Below the pieces are notes generated by a model. That model did no database searches, was not told the DNA's origin, and was given only the letters and a program-made list of their open reading frames with translations. A stretch of DNA of 63,939 bases. It comes from Staphylococcus argensis. Its GTDB lineage: Bacteria > Bacillota > Bacilli > Staphylococcales > Staphylococcaceae. Below, piece by piece: positions 9,623-18,466 of the stretch (position 1 is its first letter; the number at the start of each line of letters is the position of its first letter). The translations under genes were made by a program, and so were the position numbers. Location: NCBI RefSeq assembly GCF_002902305.1, contig NZ_PPPX01000019.1, forward strand, positions 1,814 to 65,752, read 5' to 3'.

Positions 9623-9653
9623 GACATGGATAGAACCATCGATGTCTTCTTTT
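9623..9653 (+). terminator. Possible attenuator hairpin between ribozyme and glmS
   Basis: GACATGGAT (9623-9631) can pair with ATCGATGTC (9638-9646), opposing G residues forming one internal mismatch, followed by TTCTTTT. It lies after the ribozyme and 64 bases before the glmS start, so it would have to be conditional or inefficient. Confidence 0.4.
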
Positions 9654-9716
9654 ACTATGCGCAATTCTAGACTAAGCTCCTATAGCTTGTTTCGTGTAAT
9701 TATTGGAGGAAATATT

Positions 9717-11522
9717 ATGTGCGGAATTGTCGGATATATTGGGCATGATAATGCCAAAGAACTATTGCTTAAAGGTTTAGAGAAATTAGAATATAGAGGT
9801 TATGACTCAGCAGGTATCGCTTTAACTAACGATGAAGGTACAGAAGTGTTTAAGGAAAAAGGCCGTATCGCTGATTTAAGAAAAGTAGCAGATGATAATG
9901 ACTTTGACGGTACACTTGGTATCGGTCATACACGTTGGGCGACACACGGTGTACCTAACCACGAAAACTCACATCCACATCAATCTGCTTCTAAACGTTA
10001 TACACTCGTACATAATGGTGTAATCGAGAACTATGAAGAGTTAAGAGCAGAGTATTTAAGTGATGTGAATTTCTTATCAGAAACAGATACAGAAATCGTT
10101 GTACAACTTATCGAACACTTCGCTAACGAAGGTTTAGATACTGAAACAGCATTTACTAAAGTAGTTTCAATGCTCGAAGGTTCATACGCACTTGGACTTT
10201 TAGACGATCAAGACAATGACACGATCTACGTTGCGAAGAATAAATCGCCATTGCTTATCGGTGTCGGTGATGACTTTAACGTCATTGCTTCAGACGCGTT
10301 AGCAATGTTACCAGTGACAAATGAGTATAAAGAAATTCATGACCATGAAATCGTTATTGTTAAACGTGATAGTGTAGTCATTAAAGATCAAGATGGCAAT
10401 GTTCAAGATCGTGAAACATACACTGCTGAAATTGATGCCGCAGACGCTGAGAAAGGTGTTTACGATCATTACATGCTTAAAGAAATTCATGAACAACCAG
10501 CTGTAATGCGTCGTATTATCCAAGAATATCAAGACTGCGAAGGTAACTTGAAGATGGATAAAGATATCGTGGATGACGTTGCAGCAGCAGACCGTATCTA
10601 CATTATTGCAGCAGGTACGAGCTACCATGCTGGTTTAGTAGGTAAAGAGTTTATTGAAAAATGGGCAGGCGTTCCGACAGAAGTTCACGTTGCTTCTGAA
10701 TTCGTTTACAACATGCCATTATTATCAGAGAACCCATTATTTATCTACATTTCTCAATCAGGAGAAACTGCAGACAGTCGTGCTGTGCTCGTTGAAACGA
10801 AGAAATTAGGCCATAAATCACTCACGATTACAAACGTTCCAGGTTCTACATTGTCACGTGAAGCGGACCACACTTTACTCTTACATGCAGGTCCAGAAAT
10901 TGCTGTGGCTTCTACGAAAGCATACACAGCGCAAATCGCAGTGCTCTCAATCTTGTCTCAAATCGTTGCCTTAGAACACGGTCGCGAAGCTGAAGTAGAC
11001 TTATTAAGAGAACTTGCGAAAGTGACAACAGCAATCGAAGCGATTGTAGACGACGCTGAGAAGTTAGAAGATATTACGAAAGAATTTATGGATGATACAC
11101 GTAATGCATTCTTCATCGGACGTACAATTGATTACAATGTCAGTCTTGAAGGTGCGTTGAAACTGAAAGAAATCTCTTACATCCAAGCTGAAGGTTTTGC
11201 TGGTGGTGAATTGAAACACGGTACGATCGCGTTGATCGAAGAAGGTACGCCAGTAGTAGCACTTGCTACACAAGAGAACGTGAATAACTCAATTCGCGGT
11301 AACGTGAAAGAAGTTGCAGCACGTGGTGCGAACACTTGCGTTATTTCAATGGAAGGTCTTGAAAAAGAAGGCGACACTTACGTGATTCCACAAGTTCACG
11401 AATTATTGACACCACTCGTATCTGTAGTAGCAACACAATTAATTGCTTATTATGCAGCACTACACCGTGACTTAGATGTAGATAAACCACGTAACTTAGC
11501 GAAATCTGTAACAGTTGAATAA
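9717..11522 (+). CDS. glmS: Glutamine:fructose-6-phosphate aminotransferase GlmS
   Basis: Makes glucosamine-6-P from fructose-6-P and glutamine, the entry step to UDP-GlcNAc, peptidoglycan and wall teichoic acid. The start must be the ATG at 9717 (GGAGG ribosome site), because the mature enzyme needs Cys at residue 2 (MCGIVGYIG) as glutaminase nucleophile. An upstream in-frame start would bury it. The GATase domain (about 1-230) has GHTRWATHG and HNG. Two SIS domains follow ([17 protein letters not shown]), and the C-terminus ends [13 protein letters not shown]. Length is 601 residues, as in S. aureus. Control is by the upstream ribozyme. Confidence 0.98.
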   Translation: MCGIVGYIGHDNAKELLLKGLEKLEYRGYDSAGIALTNDEGTEVFKEKGRIADLRKVADDNDFDGTLGIGHTRWATHGVPNHENSHPHQSASKRYTLVHNGVIENYEELRAEYLSDVNFLSETDTEIVVQLIEHFANEGLDTETAFTKVVSMLEGSYALGLLDDQDNDTIYVAKNKSPLLIGVGDDFNVIASDALAMLPVTNEYKEIHDHEIVIVKRDSVVIKDQDGNVQDRETYTAEIDAADAEKGVYDHYMLKEIHEQPAVMRRIIQEYQDCEGNLKMDKDIVDDVAAADRIYIIAAGTSYHAGLVGKEFIEKWAGVPTEVHVASEFVYNMPLLSENPLFIYISQSGETADSRAVLVETKKLGHKSLTITNVPGSTLSREADHTLLLHAGPEIAVASTKAYTAQIAVLSILSQIVALEHGREAEVDLLRELAKVTTAIEAIVDDAEKLEDITKEFMDDTRNAFFIGRTIDYNVSLEGALKLKEISYIQAEGFAGGELKHGTIALIEEGTPVVALATQENVNNSIRGNVKEVAARGANTCVISMEGLEKEGDTYVIPQVHELLTPLVSVVATQLIAYYAALHRDLDVDKPRNLAKSVTVE

Positions 11523-11543
11523 GAGTGGTATGATTTATCAGAG

Positions 11544-11580
11544 GAGAGTAGATGCTTTCGGGCATTTACTCTCTTTTTTC
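11544..11580 (+). terminator. glmS terminator
   Basis: GAGAGTAGATGC (11544-11555) pairs with GGCATTTACTCTC (11561-11573), followed by a run of T. Confidence 0.85.
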
Positions 11581-11649
11581 TATCATGCACTTTGAAAAAT
11601 ATCTGAATTATCGTACAATAAACCTAATCTTCTAAAGGAGGGGAAGCAC

Positions 11650-12435
11650 TTGCTAATTAATCTTAAAAATATCGGACGTATTAAAAAGGGGAAGACGATA
11701 CTCAATGATATTGACTGGACGATAAATGAAGGTGATCGCTGGGTACTCTATGGGCTCAACGGCGCAGGCAAGACGACATTGTTAAATATTATCAATGCAT
11801 ACGAATCCCCTACAAGAGGTGAGATGACTTTATTTGGTATGCAACCAGGTAAGATCGGTTATTCGGCCGACAACGTGCGCAGTCATATTGGCTTTGTGTC
11901 TAATAGTTTAATGGAACGTTTTCAAGAAGGAGAACTTGTCAAAGACGTCGTAATGAGTGGGGCTTATAAATCTATCGGTTTATATACGGAGCCGTCTGAG
12001 GAAGTACAAGAGAATGCGTTGCAATTACTCCAGCAAGTAGAAATGGAGGACTTTAAGGAGCAGTATTATGGCCTACTATCTACTGGCGAAAGACAACGCG
12101 TGCTCATTGCGCGTGCGTTAATGGGGCAACCTGATTTACTCGTGTTAGATGAACCGGTCTCTGGATTGGACTTTATCGCACGTGAAGCGGTTCTGAGTGC
12201 GCTCGACAATCTCTATCATCATTATCCTGATTTAGCAGTGATCTACGTCACACATTTCGTTGAGGAACTAACTTCTGAGGTGGGAAAAGGATTCCTATTA
12301 AAAGATGGAGAATGCTATAAGCAAGGTGCAATTGAAACGGTTATGAACAGCGACACTTTCAGCATTTTTCGGACGACCAGTGGAGTTAACCCAACTTCAT
12401 GGACGCTACGCCTTATTTTTACAAAGCTCAAGTGA
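11650..12435 (+). CDS. ABC transporter ATP-binding protein (YlmA/ModF-like) with a probable C-terminal frameshift
   Basis: Single nucleotide-binding domain with Walker A GLNGAGKTT (about residues 36-44), signature LSTGERQR, Walker B LLVLDEPVSGLD and a switch His in VTHFVEE. It begins with TTG after AAAGGAGG. No permease lies beside it, and related YlmA-type ATPases are often orphan genes, so the substrate is unknown. The last 25 or so residues look wrong. If one T of the run TTTTT near 12363-12367 is removed, the frame reads FGRPVELTQLHGRYALFLQ and ends at 12439, which resembles the normal tail of this family. The printed frame may therefore carry a real or sequencing +1 shift. Confidence 0.85.
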   Translation: MLINLKNIGRIKKGKTILNDIDWTINEGDRWVLYGLNGAGKTTLLNIINAYESPTRGEMTLFGMQPGKIGYSADNVRSHIGFVSNSLMERFQEGELVKDVVMSGAYKSIGLYTEPSEEVQENALQLLQQVEMEDFKEQYYGLLSTGERQRVLIARALMGQPDLLVLDEPVSGLDFIAREAVLSALDNLYHHYPDLAVIYVTHFVEELTSEVGKGFLLKDGECYKQGAIETVMNSDTFSIFRTTSGVNPTSWTLRLIFTKLK

Positions 12436-12497
12436 TTGAGTCCGCTCCAGCGAAGTGAGATAATAGCATTAATAAGTGACGTTGGAGGTCAAGCATA

Positions 12498-13349
12498 ATG
12501 GATAATGTACAAGCAATCTTTCTCGACATGGATGGAACGATCTTACATAGTGATAACCGAGTCAGTGATGATACGACTCGAATTATTCAAGAGTTGAGAC
12601 ATCGTGGCTACAAAGTCTTTCTCGCTACAGGGCGTTCTCACGATGAAATTCACTATCTCGTATCAGATGACTTTAGTGTCGATGGCATCATTAGCTCGAA
12701 CGGTACGCAAGGTAAGGTTCAAGAAGAAATCATCTTCCAACATGGTATGACTTTAGCTCAAGTACAAGACATTGTGAAGTTAGCTCAAGAGAACCATATC
12801 TATTATGAAGTCTTTCCATATGATGGTCAAAGACGCATTTTAACAGAAGATAGAGAATGGATAGAAGCAATGGTTGCTGAAGAGGAACCTGTAGGCGGAG
12901 TGAGCGTGAGTGAATGGCATTCGCGTAAAGATGCTTTAAAGGATAAGGTGGAATGGGTTGAAGCCTTACCTGATGAACCGTATGCGAAGATTTATTTATT
13001 CTCAACAGAGCAATCACAAATTCAAGCTTTCCGTAACCAATTGGTTAAAGATCAAGAGCAGTTGAATATTTCAGTATCCAATTCTTCACGCTTTAATGCG
13101 GAGACGATGGCGTATGGTGTGAATAAAGGTACAGCGATTAAAGAGATGATTGAACACTTCAACATTCCACGTGAAAGTACTTTAGTTATCGGTGATAGTG
13201 ATAACGACCAGGCGATGTTCGAGTTCGGTCACTACACTGTGGCGATGAAGAATGCGCGTCCTGAAGTTCAAGCATTAGCTAAAGATGTGACATCGTTGAC
13301 GAACGAAGAAGACGGTGCGGCGCGTTACCTTGAGGAGCATTTACTATAG
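12498..13349 (+). CDS. Cof-type HAD-superfamily phosphatase
   Basis: The 283-residue protein has HAD motif I (FLDMDGTIL, residues 9-17), a C2-type cap in the middle and motif IV (GDSDNDQAMF, about residue 234). It lies in the Cof/YbjI group, cytoplasmic enzymes that dephosphorylate sugar phosphates, nucleotides or flavins. The substrate cannot be read from sequence. Its own ribosome site (TTGGAGG) and the 60-base gap to the ABC gene are compatible with co-transcription. Confidence 0.9.
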   Translation: MDNVQAIFLDMDGTILHSDNRVSDDTTRIIQELRHRGYKVFLATGRSHDEIHYLVSDDFSVDGIISSNGTQGKVQEEIIFQHGMTLAQVQDIVKLAQENHIYYEVFPYDGQRRILTEDREWIEAMVAEEEPVGGVSVSEWHSRKDALKDKVEWVEALPDEPYAKIYLFSTEQSQIQAFRNQLVKDQEQLNISVSNSSRFNAETMAYGVNKGTAIKEMIEHFNIPRESTLVIGDSDNDQAMFEFGHYTVAMKNARPEVQALAKDVTSLTNEEDGAARYLEEHLL

Positions 13350-13388
13350 TTGTGAGAGGATACGATGAATCACTTTATAATAGAAAAG

Positions 13389-13430
13389 GCCAGTCGGTGG
13401 AAACGGTTATCCACTGACTGGCTTCTCTAT
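13389..13430. terminator. Bidirectional terminator
   Basis: GCCAGTCGGTGGA (13389-13401) pairs with TCCACTGACTGGC (13410-13422) with one mismatch, between convergent genes, with T-rich flanks on both sides. Confidence 0.65.
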
Positions 13431-13435
13431 TTGAC

Positions 13436-14374
13436 TTATGCTTTTGTTGTTTTTTCTGGCTTCTTGCCGTTGCGGTTAAAGTAATGAACCATTGCAACAA
13501 AGATGATGTATAGCAAAATAATAGAGATGATTAAGCCTATGATGATAAGAACAATCAATATTATGCTTGCTACACGTTGTGACATTGAATGTAATGAAAG
13601 ACTAATTAATGGTATAAGCACATTTAGAACAATAATACTTATCAACCATATCAACACGGTACCGATAAAGAATTTAAACCAAGTTTTATGACCATTTTTA
13701 ATGCCTTTAAATCCATTTTTGATATGGGTATCTGCACTACGCTCAACATCATTCACAAATGAAGTTGTCATGTTAATAATAATCATAAATGCGATTATCA
13801 TGACAATAGATAAAACTAAACCAGAAATAACTGAATTAACTATTTGAATTGTAGTCAAAATATTATTAGGATTGCTTACATTCTGTAATGAACTAGCAAA
13901 GTGATTGATTATTGAACTTGCTAACATAATATAAAGGCGCATTATTAATTTATAGATAGCGTATGCAATCGCGAAAATAATAGATGATATGAGTCCCATC
14001 AATAATGACTTCGCATATCTACCTTTAAAGAATGTTGAGAAGATATCACGGATATTGACCGTTTCTCCTCGGGTCGCTTTACTTATCATATAAACTAAAC
14101 TAGAGAATACAGGATATCCTAAGAGTATCCATACTAAAGCAACAATAATAATGGATGCAAATACAGGTAACATATTCGATACATTACTACCGCCACCGCC
14201 CAATTGAGATTGCATTTGTTCTTGTACATGGTAATTAGTTATTGCAGAACCAATAAGAAAAGCGCTTGGAATAAGCAATATCAATAGCATAATTGCGCTG
14301 ATAACTGTATAGCCTATGACTTTCCAGTTTTGTGGCTTAATACTTTTAAAAGCCGATGTATGAAAACTAAACAA
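13436..14374 (-). CDS. Polytopic membrane protein of unknown function
   Basis: A 312-residue protein with about six or seven hydrophobic segments (for example VISAIMLLILLIPSAFLIG near residue 28, a region around 180-205, and a C-terminal hairpin ending in ILLYIIFVAMV), then a basic tail (NRNGKKPEKTTKA). A soluble-looking stretch carries RGETVNIRDIFSTFFKG, which recalls the membrane-domain proteins annotated as DUF975/DUF4013. I do not recognise the family with confidence. The coding sequence is richer in A and T than its neighbours and is rich in Ile and Asn, which may mark a fast-evolving or acquired gene. Confidence 0.75.
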   Translation of the reverse strand: MFSFHTSAFKSIKPQNWKVIGYTVISAIMLLILLIPSAFLIGSAITNYHVQEQMQSQLGGGGSNVSNMLPVFASIIIVALVWILLGYPVFSSLVYMISKATRGETVNIRDIFSTFFKGRYAKSLLMGLISSIIFAIAYAIYKLIMRLYIMLASSIINHFASSLQNVSNPNNILTTIQIVNSVISGLVLSIVMIIAFMIIINMTTSFVNDVERSADTHIKNGFKGIKNGHKTWFKFFIGTVLIWLISIIVLNVLIPLISLSLHSMSQRVASIILIVLIIIGLIISIILLYIIFVAMVHYFNRNGKKPEKTTKA

Positions 14375-14442
14375 TTTTTAGCACTCCTTTTCACTGATAT
14401 ACACACAATATCAAATACTATATCTTTTTCAAAATAAATAGA

Positions 14443-14467
14443 CAACGATTAAGCCTCTCAATCGTTG
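14443..14467 (-). terminator. Hairpin in the czrB 3' region
   Basis: CAACGATT (14443-14450) pairs with AATCGTTG (14460-14467). On the minus strand the hairpin is followed by TCTATTTATTTTG. A second small hairpin (GTGAG/CTCAC, 14499-14512, then GGTTTATTTTT) lies closer to czrB. One or both probably end czrB transcription. Confidence 0.45.
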
Positions 14468-14578
14468 ACTTTACATAGTTTTAACACAAAAATAAACCGT
14501 GAGTAAACTCACAATATGTTCAAGTTCGTCAAAACGATTTGAAACTCGTCCATATCGTTACTTACCCACAGTTTCTAT

Positions 14579-15547
14579 TTAAGCGTGTGAATGCGCATGG
14601 TGATGTTCATCATGATGGAGTGTTGAACAGAATACTGCATCTTCGTGATCATGATTGGCCGTCTCTAATTGAATTGTCACGTGCTGAATATTTAAGTGAT
14701 TCAACTTGTGTTCTACACGTTTCAAGACCGCTTCAGTTTCAACCATCGTAAGCGACGGTGAGACGACAGCATGGCAACTCAGCGCATTCATATCATTAGA
14801 AATCGTCCAAATATGGCAATCGTGCACATTGTCAATTTCAGGTTCTTCAGTAATTGCTTCAATAATCGTATTTAAATCAACGTTCTCAGGTGTACCTTCC
14901 ATTAAGATGTTGAGAGAAGATTTGAGTACGCCCCAAGCGCCTTTCAAGATAATCAATGACATGAGAATGCTGACGATAGGATCGGCTAAATTCCAACCAA
15001 ACAACCAAATCAGCACAGCTGCGATGAGCGCACCGATTGAGCCGAGCAAGTCACCGATGACGTGCAAGAAAGCGCCGCGCATATTCAAGTTATGCTCTGT
15101 ATCACTTCCGGCAAACATCATGACAGCGATAATCACATTGATAATTAAACCGATCGTACTGATGATAAACATTTGTGTGGACTGCACTTCGGCTGGCTGC
15201 ATAAAGCGTTGAATCGCTTCGATAATGATAAAGATACTAATGACGAAGAGCAACGCACCGTTAAAGAGCGCAGCAAGAATTTCAAAGCGTTTGTAACCGA
15301 ACGTTTTGTTAACGGTAGGATGTTTTTCCGCATAGATAAAAGCGATGAGCGCCACGCCTAACGAAATCGCATCGCTCAGCATATGCACACCATCTGATAG
15401 TAATGCCAAACTATTAGCAATGATACCGCCAATAATTTCTACAATCATAAAGGTAAAAATAAGAATAAAACTAATGAGCAGCACTTTCTTGTTGTTCGTA
15501 TGAACATGACTGTGCGCATGTGAATGGTCGTGTGTGTGTTCAGACAT
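14579..15547 (-). CDS. czrB: Zinc/cobalt CDF efflux transporter (CzrB/CzcD type)
   Basis: Cation-diffusion-facilitator exchanging cytoplasmic Zn2+ for H+. The 322 residues contain six membrane segments, with the metal-site motif SDGVHMLSDAISL in the second and HVIGDLLGS in the fifth. His-rich N- and C-termini (HTHDHSHAHSH; HHDEHHHAHSHA) flank them, with a cytoplasmic domain from about residue 210. It is encoded 11 bases after the metalloregulator czrA and is expected to be co-transcribed with and repressed by it. Confidence 0.93.
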   Translation of the reverse strand: MSEHTHDHSHAHSHVHTNNKKVLLISFILIFTFMIVEIIGGIIANSLALLSDGVHMLSDAISLGVALIAFIYAEKHPTVNKTFGYKRFEILAALFNGALLFVISIFIIIEAIQRFMQPAEVQSTQMFIISTIGLIINVIIAVMMFAGSDTEHNLNMRGAFLHVIGDLLGSIGALIAAVLIWLFGWNLADPIVSILMSLIILKGAWGVLKSSLNILMEGTPENVDLNTIIEAITEEPEIDNVHDCHIWTISNDMNALSCHAVVSPSLTMVETEAVLKRVEHKLNHLNIQHVTIQLETANHDHEDAVFCSTLHHDEHHHAHSHA

Positions 15548-15558
15548 AATTGAGCCTC

Positions 15559-15864
15559 CTAATGATGTGTCGCATGATTGAGTGCTTGTTCTAACAGTTG
15601 TGTCACATGTTGGTCATCGAGCTGATAAATCTTAGATTGACCTTGTCTCTGCGCATGAACCAGATGCGCTTGTTTCAATAACCGAAGTTGATGAGAGACG
15701 TTAGATTGACTTAAATTTAACGTGTGTGAAATGTGGCCGACACTGCAGGGATGTTGAATTAATAAATGTAAGATTCTTACACGAGTGCCGTCACTGAGCG
15801 CTTTAAATATTTCAGTCACGCGTTCAAGTGTATGGCGTTCGATATCTTGCGTTTGATTATCCAT
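15559..15864 (-). CDS. czrA: ArsR/SmtB-family zinc repressor CzrA
   Basis: Winged-helix metal sensor that leaves DNA when Zn2+ binds. The recognition helix is in LNLSQSNVSHQLRLLKQAHLV (residues about 48-68), and the C-terminal alpha-5 helix has the D-x-H and H-x-x-H ligands (DDQHVTQLLEQALNHATHH) of the CzrA class. Length 101 residues, compared with 106 in S. aureus. It is first in the operon with czrB, and a perfect palindrome lies just before its start. Confidence 0.93.
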   Translation of the reverse strand: MDNQTQDIERHTLERVTEIFKALSDGTRVRILHLLIQHPCSVGHISHTLNLSQSNVSHQLRLLKQAHLVHAQRQGQSKIYQLDDQHVTQLLEQALNHATHH

Positions 15865-15882
15865 ATGTATTAACTCCTATTT

Positions 15883-15910
15883 TAATATATGAACATATAT
15901 TCATATATTA
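15883..15910. promoter_or_regulatory. CzrA operator palindrome
   Basis: Arms TAATATATGAA (15883-15893) and TTCATATATTA (15900-15910) are perfect inverted repeats with a 6-base spacer, 19 bases before czrA. ArsR-family zinc sensors bind imperfect 12-2-12 repeats of the type ATATGAAC-N-GTTCATAT, and the core ATGAACATATATTCAT fits. Confidence 0.8.
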
Positions 15911-16016
15911 AAATATTCTTCGTGCTGAGTCAAACTTTGGACAAGAGGGTAGCGACTTGTTACGGTAAGCTATACTCAAATACTTAATGAACAAGACAAG
16001 ATAGGAGGCCGAACAG

Positions 16017-16667
16017 ATGAGTATTTTAGTGATTGGTGCCAATGGAGGCGTAGGTAGCAAGCTTGTAGATCAATTAACTCAAGATGGTGAAGATTTCACT
16101 GCAGGTGTGCGTTCTGAAGATCAGCAGAAGCAATTAGAGGAACGCGGTATTAAAGCGCAACTCATTGATGTAGATAAAGATGACATTGATACGTTGAAAG
16201 AGAAAGTGAAAGGATTCGACAAAGTGATCTTCTCTGTAGGTTCAGGTGGTAACACAGGCGCTGATAAGACAATCATCGTTGATCTTGATGGTGCAGTGAA
16301 GACGATAGAAGCGAGCAAGATTGCGGGTGTACAACGCTTTATCATGGTTTCAACGTATGACTCTCGTCGTGAAGCGTTTGACGCAAGCGGTGATTTGAAA
16401 CCTTATACGATTGCGAAACACTATGCGGACGAATATCTTAAGCAATCAGGCTTAACGTATACGATCGTACATCCAGGTCTGCTCTTAGATCAATCTGGTA
16501 GTGGTAAAATTGACGTAGGTGCCTTCTTTGAAGGTAATGGCGCAATTCCCCGTGAAGATGTCGCGACAGTGCTGAAAGAAGTTGCACATGAAGACGGTGA
16601 AGATAATCAAGAGTTCCAAATTGTTCAAGGTTCCACAGATATTAAGCAAGCGATTGCTCAAATATAA
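16017..16667 (+). CDS. NAD(P)H-binding oxidoreductase (atypical SDR, YhfK/YwnB type)
   Basis: The 216 residues start with a Rossmann glycine loop (VIGANGGVGSKL, residues 5-16) and include VSTYDSRR and a Tyr-X-X-X-Lys-like YTIAKHYADEYL segment (about residue 128). This places it with the NAD(P)H-binding 'NmrA-like' atypical short-chain dehydrogenases. Cytoplasmic; the substrate is unknown. It has an AGGAGG ribosome site and stands alone between the czr operon and a strong terminator. Confidence 0.88.
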   Translation: MSILVIGANGGVGSKLVDQLTQDGEDFTAGVRSEDQQKQLEERGIKAQLIDVDKDDIDTLKEKVKGFDKVIFSVGSGGNTGADKTIIVDLDGAVKTIEASKIAGVQRFIMVSTYDSRREAFDASGDLKPYTIAKHYADEYLKQSGLTYTIVHPGLLLDQSGSGKIDVGAFFEGNGAIPREDVATVLKEVAHEDGEDNQEFQIVQGSTDIKQAIAQI

Positions 16668-16773
16668 TGTGGAGAAACGTGTGCATAAGTGACGTGACGG
16701 TGAAGGGTTAAGATGCTCGTCGCTTCATTAAGTGATCTAGTTAATATTGATGTAATTAAATATCGTATAAAAC

Positions 16774-16804
16774 AACCCCAGTCGTAATTGACGACTGGGG
16801 TTTT
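16774..16804 (+). terminator. Intrinsic terminator after the SDR gene
   Basis: AACCCCAGTCGT (16774-16785) pairs perfectly with ACGACTGGGGTT (16791-16802), then TTT. A second hairpin, AATAAGTTG/CAACTTATT (16821-16847), follows. The rest of 16668-17218 shows no gene. Confidence 0.85.
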
Positions 16805-17140
16805 CGCAAATTTTCAAGTCAATAAGTTGCGCTTCAATCAACTTATTGCTTTATCATATCTATTACCTTATATGCTTAAATCATGACCGGAAGTCTCTAA
16901 TAACTTCCTAATTCAATTATAATGCCTATCTTAAAATGAAAACAAGGCTTGATTTAGTGCAATTATTTACTTTTAACTACAAAAAGCAACAAACTGTAGT
17001 GAAAGTATTAAGAATTTGTGACGTTTGCGACTTGAGCTGTGGTCTATACTGAACTCAATTACCGCGTAGCCCGCATGTTGTGATACAATCAAGGTAAGTG
17101 TTCGTTAAGATATTAATAAAAGTAAGGTTTCAAATATATA

Positions 17141-17171
17141 TTGACGACAATTTATTGAATATACATATAAA
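17141..17171 (+). promoter_or_regulatory. Candidate manA promoter
   Basis: TTGACG at 17141-17146 with a -10 of CATATA (17164-17169, spacer 17) or TATAAA (17166-17171, spacer 19). It lies about 50 bases before manA. The -35 is good; the -10 is uncertain. Confidence 0.4.
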
Positions 17172-17218
17172 GCTATAGAGAGATAGAGTGTAGCGAATAC
17201 TAAGACGGAGGTGCAGTA

Positions 17219-18154
17219 ATGCCGTTATTCTTAAAACCAGTGTTGAAAGACAAAGTCTGGGGTGGGAAGAAGTTAACGACATTCGGTTACGATTTGCCTA
17301 GTGACACAGTGGGTGAGGCATGGACGATCTCTGCACATCAAAGTGGGCGGTGTGAGATTACGACAGGTCGATTCTCAGGTTGCACACTGGATGAGGTGTG
17401 GGATTCACATCGAGAATTGTTTGGAGACTTTCCAAGCCATGAATTTCCACTCATGACGAAGTTGATTGACGCACAGGGGCCTTTATCCATCCATGTTCAT
17501 CCCGATGACGCCTACGCGTATGAGAACGAAGATGGGCAATATGGGAAGTCTGAGTGTTGGTACATCGTTGAAGCGGAACCAGGAGCCGAGATTATCTACG
17601 GTTTCAAAGATGAGGAAGCGCCAGATAATCTCACGCGTCTACAGCAGCAAGACTATGATGGGCTTTTCAATAAAGTTGAAGTACAAGCAGGCGATTTCTA
17701 TTATGTTCCAGCTGGTATGGTGCACTCAATCGGCGCTGGCGTGCTCGTGTATGAGACGATGCAGTCCTCAGATGTGTCTTATCGTCTTTATGATTATGGT
17801 CGAGAATATGATAAGAATCATCGTGGTTTAAACAAGACCCAAGCGTTTGAAGTGTTAGAAACACCTGATATTGAAAATGTTTCGACGACAGATGTTGAGT
17901 ATCGAGAGAATCACAAACGGACACAACTGGTGTCTAATGATTTCTTTACCATGGTGAAATGGGAAATATCAGGTACATTGAATTATATGAAACCGCGTGA
18001 ATTTGTATTAGTTTCAGTTATCGATGGCCAAGGTGAAGTGATTACTGATGGAGAAATCTTTGCTATTGAAAAAGGTTCCAACTTTATACTCACATCCCAC
18101 GATTTAGATACAGTATTCGAAGGTGACTTTGAACTCATCATTAGTTATTTATAA
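17219..18154 (+). CDS. manA: Mannose-6-phosphate isomerase, class I (Firmicutes type)
   Basis: Interconverts mannose-6-P and fructose-6-P. This is a zinc-dependent cupin of 311 residues. Visible signatures are PVLKDKVWGGKKL near the N-terminus, the IHVHPDDAYA metal site (about residues 96-105) and the YYVPAGMVHSIG motif (about 161-172). Length fits the short Gram-positive class. A GGAGG precedes the ATG. The small membrane protein gene follows after 19 bases and may be co-transcribed. Confidence 0.95.
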   Translation: MPLFLKPVLKDKVWGGKKLTTFGYDLPSDTVGEAWTISAHQSGRCEITTGRFSGCTLDEVWDSHRELFGDFPSHEFPLMTKLIDAQGPLSIHVHPDDAYAYENEDGQYGKSECWYIVEAEPGAEIIYGFKDEEAPDNLTRLQQQDYDGLFNKVEVQAGDFYYVPAGMVHSIGAGVLVYETMQSSDVSYRLYDYGREYDKNHRGLNKTQAFEVLETPDIENVSTTDVEYRENHKRTQLVSNDFFTMVKWEISGTLNYMKPREFVLVSVIDGQGEVITDGEIFAIEKGSNFILTSHDLDTVFEGDFELIISYL

Positions 18155-18173
18155 TATAAGGAGCGTATGGACG

Positions 18174-18407
18174 ATGCAGAAGTTTATTTATATCGCACTG
18201 ATTTGTGGTGTCATCACAGGCGCAGGTATATTTCTTCAACTTCCAATCTTTCCAGTGTTATTTGTGCCGATAGTATTAAATATTCTCGGAATTATTTGTG
18301 TTGCAGTAACGCTGCGTGACAAAGAGGTTAATGGCTTGCTGAAACTCGGAGGATTACTCATCAACATTATGCCGTTATTTGGTGCATTTTCAATGATGCA
18401 TCAATGA
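18174..18407 (+). CDS. Small hydrophobic membrane protein
   Basis: The 77-residue product is almost entirely hydrophobic, with three likely membrane segments (residues about 3-22, 24-44 and 52-74) separated by a short charged loop (RDKEVNG). The ATG at 18174 has AAGGAG eight bases upstream. A longer in-frame version starting inside manA has no such site and adds a non-hydrophobic leader, so it was set aside. Function unknown. Confidence 0.7.
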   Translation: MQKFIYIALICGVITGAGIFLQLPIFPVLFVPIVLNILGIICVAVTLRDKEVNGLLKLGGLLINIMPLFGAFSMMHQ

Positions 18408-18466
18408 GGTTCTTATTCGCCCTTTAGTCATCACGAACTTAGAAGATTTACAGAAAAGGTGATAAC

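Noticed and set aside
9642..9716. N-terminal extension of GlmS
   Set aside because: GlmS needs Cys at residue 2, and the GGAGG site points to the ATG at 9717.
14706..15212. 168-codon plus-strand frame opposite czrB
   Set aside because: Antisense shadow of the membrane-protein codons of czrB.
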